The notes beneath the pieces were generated by a model. It was not told the DNA's origin. It saw only the letters and a program-made list of their open reading frames with translations, and searched no databases. The position numbers were made by a program, and so were the translations under genes. A stretch of DNA of 64,000 bases from Legionella sp. MW5194. Lineage in GTDB: Bacteria > Pseudomonadota > Gammaproteobacteria > Legionellales > Legionellaceae. The stretch is from contig NZ_CP045732.1 in assembly GCF_016864235.1 (NCBI RefSeq), positions 2,480,001-2,544,000 on the forward strand, given 5' to 3'. This document shows positions 30,778 through 40,471 of the stretch, one piece after another (the stretch's first letter is position 1; every line of letters starts with the position of its first letter).

Positions 30778-32967
30778 CTAAAAAGAACAATTTTCAGTAA
30801 GGGTTAAATTGGCATAGGCTAATACCAGCCATTTCACGCCGTGATCGGCAAATTTAATCTGCACGCGCGTATGCGCGCCGCTGCCCTCCACAGACACCAC
30901 AACCCCTTGACCGAATTTCGCATGCGAAACATTCTGCCCGAGTTTCAATCCCGCCTCATTGGCCGCTACCGCTGCAACGGAAGACGACTTGGGTGATGCG
31001 GAGGGCGCAGACTGGTAATGAGCCTTCACCCTGACTTCATCCAGCAATTCAGCGGGCAGCTCGCGGAGAAAACGGGATGGGCGATGGTATTCTTCCCGCC
31101 CATACTGACGCCGGACTTCCGCATAGGAAAGCATGAGTTTCTCCATGGCGCGCGTCATTCCGACATAACACAGGCGGCGCTCCTCTTCCAGACGGCCGGG
31201 CTCTTCGATGGATTGCTTGCCGGGAAATACCCCTTCTTCCATGCCAGCGAGAAACACCATGGGAAATTCCAGCCCCTTGGCAGCATGCAGGGTCATTAAG
31301 TGCACGTAACGCTCATGTTCTGCCGCCTGCATTTCGCCGGCCTCCAGCGAAGCATGGGCCAGGAAAGCAACCAGCACAGGGAATTCTTCATCGACATCCT
31401 GCTCATAACGAAACTGTTTGGCCGCGTTAATCAATTCCTGCAGGTTGTCGAGACGCGATTCGGATTTATCGCCCTTGATTTTGGAGAAATGCGCGTACAA
31501 ACCACTGCCGTTAATCACGTCGGCAATCTGCTCATCCAGCTCCAGGTATTGTATTTTAGCCTGTAAGCCACGGATTAGATGCATGAATTTTTCCAAAGCC
31601 GATGCGGCTCGTTGCGGCAATCCACCCTGAGCCAGCAATTCGCCCGCTGCCTGCCAGAGCGACCCTTGACGGCTTCTGGCCAGCTGCCGCAACTCATCCA
31701 GCGTCTTTTCACCAATGCCCCGCGTGGGGAAATTCACTACGCGTTCAAAGGCGGTATCGTCATCCGGGTTTGCCAGTAAGCGCAGGTAAGCCAGGGTGTC
31801 TTTAATTTCTGCCCGCTCAAAAAAGCGCACGCCGCCATAAATACGATAAGCAATTCCCGCCCTTAACAAGGCTTCCTCAATGACTCGCGACTGGGCATTG
31901 GAACGATAGAGGATGGCAATCTCGTCCGCGCTGCGCCCATCGTGAATAGCCATCTGAATGCGCTCGCTGATAAACCGGGCTTCGTCCAGTTCGTTAAACG
32001 CGGCATAGACCATGATTTTTTCGCCGGCGCTGCCTTCGGTCCATAATTCCTTGCCCATGCGGGACAGGTTATTGTTAATCAACGCATTGGCGGCATCAAG
32101 GATAGTGGCGGTTGAGCGGTAATTCTGTTCGAGACGAACAACCAGCGTGTCGTGAAAGTCCTGTGAGAATTGCTGAATGTTTTCAACTTTGGCACCCCGC
32201 CAGCCGTAAATGGATTGGTCATCATCTCCCACGGCCATGACGGAGGCGCCCTGCCCTGCCAGCAGACGGATCCAGGCGTATTGAATGGTGTTGGTATCCT
32301 GAAATTCATCCACCAGAATGGCGCGGAAACGGTGCTGATAGTGTTGCAAAATGTGCGGGTTGTCGCGCAGAAGCTCATGCGTACGCAGAAGCAATTCGGC
32401 AAAATCCACCACGCCGGCCGTCTGGCAGGCCTGCTCATAGGCCTGATAAATCTGGATTAAGGTACGTGTAGGTCCGAATGATTGCGCATGGATGTGCTGC
32501 GGGCGAAGTCCCTCGTCTTTCCTGCTGTTGATGAATGCCTGGGCCTGCTTGACAGGCCATTGATCGTCATCGAGATTCAGCGCGGCGATAACTCGTTTAA
32601 TCACACGCGCCTGGTCTTCACTGTCAAGAATATGAAACTCAGCAGGCAAACGGGCATCCTGATGATGCCGGCGCAAAATCCGGTGACACAACCCATGGAA
32701 CGTTCCGACCCAGAATCCCGCCAGAGACACCGGCAGCAAATGGCTTAAACGCGCCTTCATTTCCCCAGCGGCCTTGTTGGTAAAGGTAACCGCCAGGATG
32801 GAATGGGGAGAGAAATGATGTTCCTGAATGAGCCAGGCTATGCGACTGACCAGGACCCGCGTTTTACCGCTCCCGGCACCGGCGAGTACCAGAGTATTAC
32901 CCAAAGGCGCAACAACCGCCTGTCGTTGTCTGTCATTCAGGCCTTTCAGTAAAGCATCCACGGTCAT
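30778..32967 (-). CDS. uvrD: DNA helicase II (UvrD)
   Basis: 729-residue superfamily 1 helicase for nucleotide-excision and mismatch repair. Q-motif LNDRQRQAV, Walker A AGAGSGKTRVL, AVTFTNKAA, motif II DEFQDTN, motif III GDDDQSIYGWRGA, motif IV QNYRS, motif V LMTLHAAKGLEF and motif VI VGMTRA are all visible. The C-terminal Tudor-like region (AKFGQGVVV) supports UvrD rather than Rep. The ATG at 32967 fits the family start. Confidence 0.95.
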   Translation of the reverse strand: MTVDALLKGLNDRQRQAVVAPLGNTLVLAGAGSGKTRVLVSRIAWLIQEHHFSPHSILAVTFTNKAAGEMKARLSHLLPVSLAGFWVGTFHGLCHRILRRHHQDARLPAEFHILDSEDQARVIKRVIAALNLDDDQWPVKQAQAFINSRKDEGLRPQHIHAQSFGPTRTLIQIYQAYEQACQTAGVVDFAELLLRTHELLRDNPHILQHYQHRFRAILVDEFQDTNTIQYAWIRLLAGQGASVMAVGDDDQSIYGWRGAKVENIQQFSQDFHDTLVVRLEQNYRSTATILDAANALINNNLSRMGKELWTEGSAGEKIMVYAAFNELDEARFISERIQMAIHDGRSADEIAILYRSNAQSRVIEEALLRAGIAYRIYGGVRFFERAEIKDTLAYLRLLANPDDDTAFERVVNFPTRGIGEKTLDELRQLARSRQGSLWQAAGELLAQGGLPQRAASALEKFMHLIRGLQAKIQYLELDEQIADVINGSGLYAHFSKIKGDKSESRLDNLQELINAAKQFRYEQDVDEEFPVLVAFLAHASLEAGEMQAAEHERYVHLMTLHAAKGLEFPMVFLAGMEEGVFPGKQSIEEPGRLEEERRLCYVGMTRAMEKLMLSYAEVRRQYGREEYHRPSRFLRELPAELLDEVRVKAHYQSAPSASPKSSSVAAVAANEAGLKLGQNVSHAKFGQGVVVSVEGSGAHTRVQIKFADHGVKWLVLAYANLTLTENCSF

Positions 32968-33126
32968 TGATTTCACTTCCAACAAAAGAAAGGCGTTATT
33001 ATGTTAAATTTAGCAGTCAAACGCCAGCTTGGACGGCAAACGGGCCTACGGCAAATAAATTCCCTGCGAATCTTTGCCAAGTGGCAAAGCTGAGGTATAA
33101 GATTAATAAAAATACCCGAGTCGTCT

Positions 33127-34086
33127 ATGCATACTTTATATCCAGCAATACAACCCTACAAACGGCATGAACTGGCCGTTAACTCCCGTCATACCCTGTA
33201 CCTTGAAGAAACCGGCAACCCCGAAGGGTTACCCGTGATGGTGCTTCACCCCGGTCCAGGCGCCGGTGGAAGTGCCTACTTACGCCGTTTTTTTGATCCA
33301 CAGGTTTATCGCATCATTATTTTTGACCAGCGCGGTTGCGGACGTTCCGCGCCGCATTCTGAAATCAGGGACAACACCACTCAGGACCTGCTGGATGACA
33401 TCGATACAATCCGCACCCATTTGGGCATTAACCGCTTTATGCTCTTTGGCGGCGGCTGGGGCGCTCTGCTGGCGCTGCTTTATGCCGAGCTTTACCCTCA
33501 GCAAATCGGCGGTTTACTGCTGCATCGTATTTTTTTAGGCCGGCCCCGCGACGTGGCCTGGTTTTATCAACAAGGTGCCAGCCTCATTTATCCCGACTAC
33601 TGGCAAGAGTTCCTAAGCATCGTGCCCATAGACAGGCGCTCGGAAATTCCCCAGTATTATGCGGAATGCCTCCAAGGCAATAATGAACTGGCGCGCATGA
33701 GCGCGGCTAAAAACTGGGCCTTGTGGCAAGCGCGCTGCAGCAGCCTGCAGCCGCATCTAAGCGTCATCGATCAATACAGCGAACCGCATTTTGCCCTCGC
33801 GTTGGCAACCTTGGAGTCGCACTACATTGTCAACCACTATTTTATCGAAGAAAATCAGGTGTTAAACAACGCCCATAAAATCCGCCATGTCCCCACCTAT
33901 CTTGTCCACGGCCGTTACGACATGGTCTGCCCATTGGCCGGCGCCTGGGATTTACATCGCGCACTGCCGACGTCCAATTTAAGCATTGTCAGGGATGCGG
34001 GGCATTCCGATCGCGAGGCAGGCATCATTGATGCGCTGGTTTGCGCCGCCAAGGAAATGGCTCGTCAGGGGTCTGATGCATGCTGA
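33127..34086 (+). CDS. Proline iminopeptidase-like protein lacking the nucleophilic serine
   Basis: 319 residues with the full proline iminopeptidase (S33) layout: HPGPGAGG oxyanion loop, DQRGCGRS, and the later Asp (HGRYDMVCP) and His (DAGHSD) of the triad. The nucleophile elbow, normally GGSWG, reads GGGWG here, with Gly110 (GGC, 33454-33456) where Ser is expected. A single A-to-G change in an AGC codon would produce it. As written the enzyme should not hydrolyse peptides through a serine. The gene is otherwise intact and overlaps dtd by 7 bases, so it is maintained in an operon. Whether it is a new function or decay is open. Confidence 0.8.
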   Translation: MHTLYPAIQPYKRHELAVNSRHTLYLEETGNPEGLPVMVLHPGPGAGGSAYLRRFFDPQVYRIIIFDQRGCGRSAPHSEIRDNTTQDLLDDIDTIRTHLGINRFMLFGGGWGALLALLYAELYPQQIGGLLLHRIFLGRPRDVAWFYQQGASLIYPDYWQEFLSIVPIDRRSEIPQYYAECLQGNNELARMSAAKNWALWQARCSSLQPHLSVIDQYSEPHFALALATLESHYIVNHYFIEENQVLNNAHKIRHVPTYLVHGRYDMVCPLAGAWDLHRALPTSNLSIVRDAGHSDREAGIIDALVCAAKEMARQGSDAC

Positions 34087-34517
34087 CCGTCATTCAACGC
34101 GTGAAGGAAGCCCGGGTAGATGTCAACAACGCCACTGTCGGTGCCATCAATCACGGCCTGCTCATCCTGTGTGGATTTGAAAACACCGACAGCCTGACCA
34201 CCTTATCGGTGATGCTTGAGAAATGCCTTAACTACCGCCTGTTCAGTGACGAGCAGGGCAAAATGAATTTAAACCTTCGCCAGGTGGAAGGCGGCTTGCT
34301 GCTGGTACCCCAATTTACTTTAGTCGCCGACACCCGTAAGGGATTGCGACCCAGTTTTTCCAAAGCCGCGCCTCCCTCACAGGGGCAGATGCTGTTTGAA
34401 GAATTACTCATCCTGGCGAGACAACATTATTCCCTTATCGCCAGCGGCCAGTTTGGAGCAGACATGCAGGTTCACCTGTGCAACGACGGACCAGTGACCT
34501 TTGTCATGCAATTTTAA
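34080..34517 (+). CDS. dtd: D-aminoacyl-tRNA deacylase
   Basis: 145 residues, normal Dtd length. It removes D-amino acids from tRNA. Motifs LVPQFTLVAD and the cross-subunit NDGPVT near the C-terminus are present. The ATG overlaps the end of the pip-like gene by 7 bases. Confidence 0.95.
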   Translation: MLTVIQRVKEARVDVNNATVGAINHGLLILCGFENTDSLTTLSVMLEKCLNYRLFSDEQGKMNLNLRQVEGGLLLVPQFTLVADTRKGLRPSFSKAAPPSQGQMLFEELLILARQHYSLIASGQFGADMQVHLCNDGPVTFVMQF

Positions 34518-34585
34518 TTTTGAGGTGGTCTACACCCTGATTCTGGTGTAACATCAGATTTACTCCCTCAAAAAACCGTTAAATT

Positions 34586-35380
34586 ATGCGTTTCATTGCG
34601 AGTCTCACCACACTGGCAAGTGCTTTACTGCTGTCAGGCTGCTTTCATAAAGGTCCCAATCCAGATGACCCTTATGAATCGCTTAACCGCAAAATTTATC
34701 GTTTTAATAATGCGTTTGACGCCACCATTTTAAAGCCGCCAGCCCGCCTTTATAAAGCCGTCCTGCCTGATCCGGTAAGAGCCAGCATCAATAATGCCTA
34801 CAATAACATCAATATGATTCCTACGGTGGCCAATGACGTGCTCCAATGGGAGTGGCGTTATGCGATCAAGGACACCTGGCGTTTTATCGTAAACTCCACC
34901 TTTGGTATTGGCGGGTTATTTGATGTGGCTGACAAACGCTTTGGTTTGCCGCCCCACAGCAATGATCTGGGGCTCACGTTCGCCAAGTGGGGCGATAAAA
35001 AATCACCATTCATCATGATTCCGTTGATGGGACCAAGCACCATTCGCGATGGCATGGGCATGCTGTTTGAATACACCGTGATAACCCCCTACCCCTACAT
35101 CGGCAATGACGCGGTGATTTATGGTTTAATTGGCCTGCGTTATGTTGATTTACGCTCACAACTCTTTGAAACCGAACGCCTGATGAATGAAGCGCTCGAT
35201 CCTTACGCTTTCCTGCGTGATGCTTACCTGCAGCATCGTCATTACCGAATTACCGGCCAACAGGGGGCAGCTCTGGCGGCAAACGGCGATGACAGCAATG
35301 ACGGCAGTGATTACGTGGATGATGACGAAGGCGGCGACGGGGTTCTGGGTGCTGATTACGTGGATGAAAACGAGGCTTGA
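34586..35380 (+). CDS. mlaA: MlaA-type outer-membrane phospholipid lipoprotein
   Basis: 264-residue VacJ/MlaA lipoprotein with lipobox LSGC. The family core DPYESLNRKIYRFNN, PNT-like FIVNSTFGIGGLFDVA and IPLMGPSTIRDG is clear. It removes misplaced phospholipids from the outer leaflet together with the Mla system. The C-terminal 35 residues are strongly acidic (DDSNDGSDYVDDDEGGDG and repeated DYVD), an extension beyond the usual fold. trmL follows after 6 bases. Confidence 0.93.
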   Translation: MRFIASLTTLASALLLSGCFHKGPNPDDPYESLNRKIYRFNNAFDATILKPPARLYKAVLPDPVRASINNAYNNINMIPTVANDVLQWEWRYAIKDTWRFIVNSTFGIGGLFDVADKRFGLPPHSNDLGLTFAKWGDKKSPFIMIPLMGPSTIRDGMGMLFEYTVITPYPYIGNDAVIYGLIGLRYVDLRSQLFETERLMNEALDPYAFLRDAYLQHRHYRITGQQGAALAANGDDSNDGSDYVDDDEGGDGVLGADYVDENEA

Positions 35381-35386
35381 GGCGTT

Positions 35387-35836
35387 ATGGCGTTGCATGT
35401 TGTTCTGTACCAACCGGAAATTCCTCCCAACACCGGCAACATTATTCGACTTTGCGCTAATTCTGGCGCGCAATTGCATTTGATTCACCCCTTGGGTTTT
35501 ACGTTAGATGACAAGCGCATGCGACGTGCCGGCCTCGACTACCACGAGTGGGCTAAGGTCATTCATTATGCCAATGACGCTGAATTCATGGAAAAAAATC
35601 AGCATCGACGTATTTTTGCCTGCTCCACCAAAGGCACAGCGGGGTATCATGAGATTCATTATCAGCACGACGACATGCTCCTTTTCGGTCCCGAAACCCG
35701 TGGGCTCCCGGAGCAGGTACGCGAACGCTACACCGTGATCCGCATTCCCATGCAACCGAACAGCCGCAGTTTGAATTTGTCCAATTCAGTCGCCATCATC
35801 CTCTTTGAAGCGTTAAGACAACTCAACTTCAGCTAA
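35387..35836 (+). CDS. trmL: tRNA (cytidine(34)-2'-O)-methyltransferase
   Basis: 149-residue SPOUT methyltransferase. EIPPNTGNIIRLCAN, the knot segment FGPETRGLP and the C-terminal RSLNLSNSVAI are the family motifs. It modifies the wobble base of tRNA-Leu isoacceptors. It follows mlaA closely and was probably cotranscribed. Confidence 0.95.
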   Translation: MALHVVLYQPEIPPNTGNIIRLCANSGAQLHLIHPLGFTLDDKRMRRAGLDYHEWAKVIHYANDAEFMEKNQHRRIFACSTKGTAGYHEIHYQHDDMLLFGPETRGLPEQVRERYTVIRIPMQPNSRSLNLSNSVAIILFEALRQLNFS

Positions 35837-35956
35837 GTGAACAAGGCATAGCAAACACCATTTGCATTATTTTTAATCAATTCATTCTTGACTCTCTTTA
35901 GACGCCATCTACACTTAAATAGCCTAAAATATGTTCTAGTTGATGGGGTATAACAC

Positions 35957-36772
35957 ATGAGTACAGTCATCCACCCTTCTGCGATCGTCAATGAAAAAGC
36001 CATCCTGGGTCAGCATGTTACCATTGGACCTTACAGCATTATTGGTCCGGATGTGACCTTGGGCGATCATGTTCACATTGATTCCCACGTGGTCATCAAA
36101 GGCCATACCCAAATTGGCAGCCACACCTGCGTGCATCCCTTCGCCTGCTTAGGCGATGTGCCGCAGGTAAGAAATTACACCGAAGAAGACTCCCTGTTGG
36201 TTATCGGTGAGCACAACTACATCGGTCAGTATGTCACCATGGATGGCGGCACGTCCAAGGATCAGGGCGTCACACGCATTGGCGATCACAACATGTTCAT
36301 GGCTTGCGCGCATATCGCCCATGACTGTCAGATAGGGAATCATGTCACGCTGGCCAATGCCGTCTTGTTGGCAGGACACGTCCATATCGATGATTACGCG
36401 GTTCTGGGAGGCGCTTCCGTGGTTGCACAATACGTTCACATCGGTAAGGCCGCCATGCTTTCCGGTGCATCGTCCATTGCCAATGATCTCATTCCTTATG
36501 GGTATGCGGAAGGTTTTCGCGCCGCGCTCGACTCCATTAACATCATCGGCATGAAACGTTTGGGAGTCGACAGAAGCGAAATTCACGCGATGCTGTATTT
36601 TTTCAAAACCGTGTTTTTCCGAAAACACGACAACCATGAGTCATTCCTTGATCGTCTGGAACGATACAAAACAGAGGACGCGATGCATTGGGACAGCATC
36701 ATGGATGTTCTCCGTTTCATCGAGCATCGTTCTAAAAAATCACTGTGCATGCCTTCCGGTTCAGCGCATTAG
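35957..36772 (+). CDS. lpxA: Acyl-ACP--UDP-N-acetylglucosamine O-acyltransferase (LpxA-like, stand-alone copy)
   Basis: 271 residues of left-handed beta-helix hexapeptide repeats, then the C-terminal helical domain. The catalytic His is in the CAHIAHDCQIGN segment. It stands alone and not in the lpxD-fabZ-lpxA cluster, and the substrate-binding segment reads VTMDGGTSKDQG where VTIxRGT is more usual, so acyl-chain or sugar specificity may differ. Legionella genomes carry more than one lpxA. First step of lipid A synthesis by family. Confidence 0.85.
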   Translation: MSTVIHPSAIVNEKAILGQHVTIGPYSIIGPDVTLGDHVHIDSHVVIKGHTQIGSHTCVHPFACLGDVPQVRNYTEEDSLLVIGEHNYIGQYVTMDGGTSKDQGVTRIGDHNMFMACAHIAHDCQIGNHVTLANAVLLAGHVHIDDYAVLGGASVVAQYVHIGKAAMLSGASSIANDLIPYGYAEGFRAALDSINIIGMKRLGVDRSEIHAMLYFFKTVFFRKHDNHESFLDRLERYKTEDAMHWDSIMDVLRFIEHRSKKSLCMPSGSAH

Positions 36773-36791
36773 CCTAAACTTTTTGTAAGAA

Positions 36792-36816
36792 CACGGCCTG
36801 TCTCAGACAGGCCGTG
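36792..36816. terminator. Hairpin between convergent lpxA and gshB
   Basis: Perfect 11-base stem CACGGCCTGTC / GACAGGCCGTG with a 3-base loop, 20 bases after lpxA and just beyond the gshB stop. GC-rich and placed to serve both genes, but without a strong T tract. Confidence 0.6.
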
Positions 36817-36818
36817 CG

Positions 36819-37778
36819 TTAATTCAGTTTCTGTTTGATCTCAGCTAAACAACGCAGGTAATCGCCGGTGATGTCTTCTGAGGTTTCCGCCATGATTTCG
36901 CGGGCACAGGTGGGGCTGGTCACATTGATTTCGGTTAAATAATCACCAATCACATCGATGCCGACAAAATAAAGTCCCTTGGCTTTAAGCGTGGGAGCAA
37001 TCTGTTCACATAACCAGCGATCCCTCGCCGTAATCGCAACCACTTCACCGCGGGCACCGGCCGCAAGATTACCCCGCAACTCACCCTTGGCAGGAATACG
37101 AGCCAACGCGTAAGCTGCTGGTTCGCCATTGATCAGCAAAATGCGTTTATCGCCGCCGGTGACAATGTCAGGAATGTACTGTTGTGCCATGATCATGGTG
37201 CTTTGCGAGTGGGTTAACACTTCGAGGATGACTGATAAATTTTTTCCGTGTTCATCGACATGAAAGATGGAATTGCCCCCCATGCCCTCCAGGGGTTTGT
37301 AAATCACATCCCGGTGTTGCTCCCAAAACTGACGCAAAATGCTTATGTCGCGGCTGACTAAGGTCGGCGGACAACATTGCGGAAAATGGAGGGTGAAGAA
37401 TTTCTCATTGGCGTCACGCAGGCTTTGCGGTTTATTCGCCACAAGGACCCCGGTTTTTTCTGCCAATTCCAGAGCATAGGTGGCATAGATGTATTCCATG
37501 TCAAAAGGGGGATCTTTTCGCATCAGAATCACATCAAACTCAGCAAGCGGTTTTTCCCCCAATGGGGTGACTGTGGCCCAATCCGATTTGGTGTCGTCAT
37601 CAGCCACCGCAATGGAGGAGACCCGCGCATAGGCCTGTCCTTCACGGCAAAGCAAATCCTTAAGCGTAAAATAAACACAAGACCAGCCCAATTGCTGGGC
37701 ACTGCGAATCATGCCGACTGTTGTGTCTTTATACGGCTTTAATAGATGGGGCGCATCCATGACCACAGCCAACTTCAT
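36819..37778 (-). CDS. gshB: Glutathione synthetase
   Basis: 319-residue ATP-grasp ligase adding glycine to gamma-glutamylcysteine. VMDAPHLLKPYKDTT at the N-terminus, MRKDPPFDMEYIYATY, the small loop PLEGMGGNSIF and the C-terminal INVTSPT are conserved. It starts on the last base of the gshA stop (TAATG), so the two are translationally coupled. Confidence 0.95.
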   Translation of the reverse strand: MKLAVVMDAPHLLKPYKDTTVGMIRSAQQLGWSCVYFTLKDLLCREGQAYARVSSIAVADDDTKSDWATVTPLGEKPLAEFDVILMRKDPPFDMEYIYATYALELAEKTGVLVANKPQSLRDANEKFFTLHFPQCCPPTLVSRDISILRQFWEQHRDVIYKPLEGMGGNSIFHVDEHGKNLSVILEVLTHSQSTMIMAQQYIPDIVTGGDKRILLINGEPAAYALARIPAKGELRGNLAAGARGEVVAITARDRWLCEQIAPTLKAKGLYFVGIDVIGDYLTEINVTSPTCAREIMAETSEDITGDYLRCLAEIKQKLN

Positions 37779-39073
37779 TATTCACCTCCAACAGCAGCAA
37801 TTTCACGGGCAGCCGCCAGTGCCGCCAGACGGGCAATGACACCGTAGGCATAAAAACGGTTGGGACATTCCACGGGATCCAGATCATCCCTTGGCATATT
37901 ACAGGCCTGCGCGAAGGCCAAAGGTTCAAAATGCATGCCAGGCGCATTTAAATTTTCATCACTGCCCCGCCCCTGGTGCACCCGATAAAAACCGCCGACC
38001 ACAAAGGGGCCAATCATGTACACCACCGGTTCAGCGACAGCTCCGTCCGGCATGGCTTCAAAACTGTAAACGCCTTCCTGAATGATCACTCGGTCCACTT
38101 TCTGGCTGCCTTTGCTCGCAGCCATTTTCGTGCGTTGCTTGCGATTTAATTGCCGCAATTGCTCCGCATCATGCACCATCATCACGCTCATGCCGTACGT
38201 GCCATTATCCGCCTTAACCACCACGAACGGTTTTTCTTCAATCCCATACGTGGTGTATTTATCCTGAATGACTTTCAGCAATTGCTCCGTCTCATTGGCC
38301 AGGTTATCAACCCCTTCCTGCGCCATAAAATCAATGCGGTCCACCGCTTTGAAGTAGGGATTAATAAACCAGGGATCAAGATTAACCAGGTGTGAAAACT
38401 CCTGCGCAACTTCTTCAAAAAAGGTGAAATGGCTTGATTTAAGGCGACTCGACCATCCCAATTTCGCCGTAGGAACAATGCGCTGTTCCAAGCCCTTTAA
38501 ACTATCCGGCACACCGGTGGATAAATCATTATTCAACACCAGCAGGCAGGGATTGAAATCATGCAATCCAAGACGATTGTTAAGGCGGATGACGGGTTCA
38601 ATTAACAGCTTCACCCCATGGTCGGTTACTATTTCCTGCGGCATAGTCACTTCCGGATCCAGGCTGCCAATACGGACAACAAAGCCCGACTTTACCAGAA
38701 TATCACGTAGCACACTCAGGCTTTGCATGTAAAAACGATTGCGCGTGTGGTTTTCAGGCAGCAATAAAATTTGCCGGCATTCAGGCTGATAATCCACCAG
38801 GGTGGCCTGAGCAGCCTGAATGCAAAGCGGCAGAAAATCGCGGTTTAAATTATTAAATCCAGCCGGGAATAAATTGGTATCCACCGGAGCCAGTTTAAAA
38901 CCGGCATGGCGCAAATCCACCGAAGAAGTAAGTGATGGCGGTGTGAGTTGCCACTGCTGGCGAAACCAGGATTCAATGGCCGCTACCTGGCTTAAAATGA
39001 CTTTTTCAACATGGTACAGGGGGCCGCAATGGGCGGTGGTTAAATGAGGCACTGGGACATCGTGTGGGTGCAT
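37778..39073 (-). CDS. gshA: Glutamate--cysteine ligase, proteobacterial (Acidithiobacillus) type
   Basis: About 431 residues. The sequence corresponds to the non-E. coli gamma-glutamylcysteine ligase type found in Legionella and Acidithiobacillus, which pairs directly with gshB. Distinctive segments are SVDLRHAGFKLAPVDTNLFPAGFNNL and FVVVKADNGTYGMSVMMV. The start at 39073 has GAGGAA upstream; the frame is open to 39091. It supplies the first step of glutathione synthesis. Confidence 0.9.
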   Translation of the reverse strand: MHPHDVPVPHLTTAHCGPLYHVEKVILSQVAAIESWFRQQWQLTPPSLTSSVDLRHAGFKLAPVDTNLFPAGFNNLNRDFLPLCIQAAQATLVDYQPECRQILLLPENHTRNRFYMQSLSVLRDILVKSGFVVRIGSLDPEVTMPQEIVTDHGVKLLIEPVIRLNNRLGLHDFNPCLLVLNNDLSTGVPDSLKGLEQRIVPTAKLGWSSRLKSSHFTFFEEVAQEFSHLVNLDPWFINPYFKAVDRIDFMAQEGVDNLANETEQLLKVIQDKYTTYGIEEKPFVVVKADNGTYGMSVMMVHDAEQLRQLNRKQRTKMAASKGSQKVDRVIIQEGVYSFEAMPDGAVAEPVVYMIGPFVVGGFYRVHQGRGSDENLNAPGMHFEPLAFAQACNMPRDDLDPVECPNRFYAYGVIARLAALAAAREIAAVGGE

Positions 39074-39294
39074 ACTTTCTTCCTCGATCATGATGTGGGG
39101 GTAGACGATAGTAACGTAAGTGCGCGGCAGAATGAAGAATAGTCAGCCCCCGCCAAAAATGGCATAATGGTACTCTTTGGCCATTGGCAGGCTTGTCAGA
39201 ACACCTGAACAAGGCTTGTTGACTATAGCTTTTTACGCATAGCAACGCAAATTACTGCCAATCGGATGTCAGACTCATTAGACTGAAGGATTCA

Positions 39295-40203
39295 ATGAAA
39301 TCATTTAATTCCCTGAAAGCCCTGATGCTGCTCATTTTACTGGGATTCATCTGGGGTTCAGGCTATAGCCTTGCGCGCTACGCCATGACCCATGACGTCC
39401 CGCCCTTGGGCTATTCATTCTGGCAAGCGCTGGGACCCGCGATCATTCTGACCTTAAGCGGCCTGTTCACTAAAAAAAACCCATTGTGGCAAGGGCAGCA
39501 TTGGCCCTATTTTTTTGTCTGTGGTCTTTCAGGCATCGCCATTCCCAATACCAACATGTATTTTATTGCCAGTCATCTGCCGGCAGGCCTGCTCGCCGTC
39601 TTAGTCAACACCGTTCCGCTGCTGGTCTATCCCCTGGCGCTCGTCACCCGCCAGGAGCGTTTTGATACCTGGCGGATTCTAGCCTTGCTGATGGGTGTGG
39701 CCGGCATCGTCATGATCATCGCCCCCGGCAGCAGCGGCCTGATGTCCGGCTGGACACTGCTGGCTTTAATCAGTCCTTTAGGCTTTGCCCTCTGCTCCAT
39801 TTACATTGGTGTGAAACAACCCGCAAACCTTAATGCCATTCAGGCAGCGAGCGGCATGTTGCTGGCGGCGTCCCTGCTGTTAACACCCTTGGTAATTCAA
39901 CAGCACGCGTTTTATTCTCTGACGCCACCGTTTACAACGGCAAAGCAAGTGATTATTCTTGAAATTCTGCTTTCAAGCGCCGGCTATTTTATTTTCTTTA
40001 AACTCATTCGCCTCGCAGGCCCCGTTTTTTACAGTTTAACCGGCGGCGTCGTAGCCCTGACCGGGCTCTTCTGGGGCTTTGTCATTTTCGCAGAAGTACC
40101 GAATGCCGTACAGCAGCTGGCCATGCTCTGTGTCATCGCCGCTATTTTTCTGCTGTCATGGCGGCAATCAAGACAAACCCGGGAGGTCAGGCATGCTAAA
40201 TGA
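39295..40203 (+). CDS. DMT-superfamily (EamA-type) transporter
   Basis: 302-residue inner-membrane protein with about ten hydrophobic segments in two repeats. The N-terminal GFIWGSGYSLARYAM is typical of EamA domains. Substrate cannot be inferred. The end overlaps the next small membrane gene by 11 bases. Confidence 0.88.
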   Translation: MKSFNSLKALMLLILLGFIWGSGYSLARYAMTHDVPPLGYSFWQALGPAIILTLSGLFTKKNPLWQGQHWPYFFVCGLSGIAIPNTNMYFIASHLPAGLLAVLVNTVPLLVYPLALVTRQERFDTWRILALLMGVAGIVMIIAPGSSGLMSGWTLLALISPLGFALCSIYIGVKQPANLNAIQAASGMLLAASLLLTPLVIQQHAFYSLTPPFTTAKQVIILEILLSSAGYFIFFKLIRLAGPVFYSLTGGVVALTGLFWGFVIFAEVPNAVQQLAMLCVIAAIFLLSWRQSRQTREVRHAK

Positions 40204-40471
40204 ATGGGCGCAGCAGTACAGTAATCAGATAGAAACCCTTCAATACCTGCTGTTGATTATCAATGCCCTGCTGCATCTTTTCTTCGCCGGTGCTGTGGCA
40301 CGTGATGCAGGCAACCTTTACAAGCTCGGGCAGCGCACAGCGCTGGTTTCAGCCGGAACCTGGGCTTTTGCAACGTTATTGGGCGGGGTAGTGACTGCCG
40401 CCATTTACTGGTTCATCCACCACTCCACCTTGACAAGACCGACACTCAACTACAACAGGGAAATGCCATGA
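40193..40471 (+). CDS. Small membrane protein, two transmembrane helices
   Basis: 92 residues from the ATG at 40193, which has GGGAGG 6 bases upstream. Two hydrophobic segments (about 14-35 and 49-72). I do not recognise the family. It overlaps the transporter stop and, by 4 bases, the rhodanese start, so the three genes form one translational unit. Confidence 0.75.
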   Translation: MLNEWAQQYSNQIETLQYLLLIINALLHLFFAGAVARDAGNLYKLGQRTALVSAGTWAFATLLGGVVTAAIYWFIHHSTLTRPTLNYNREMP

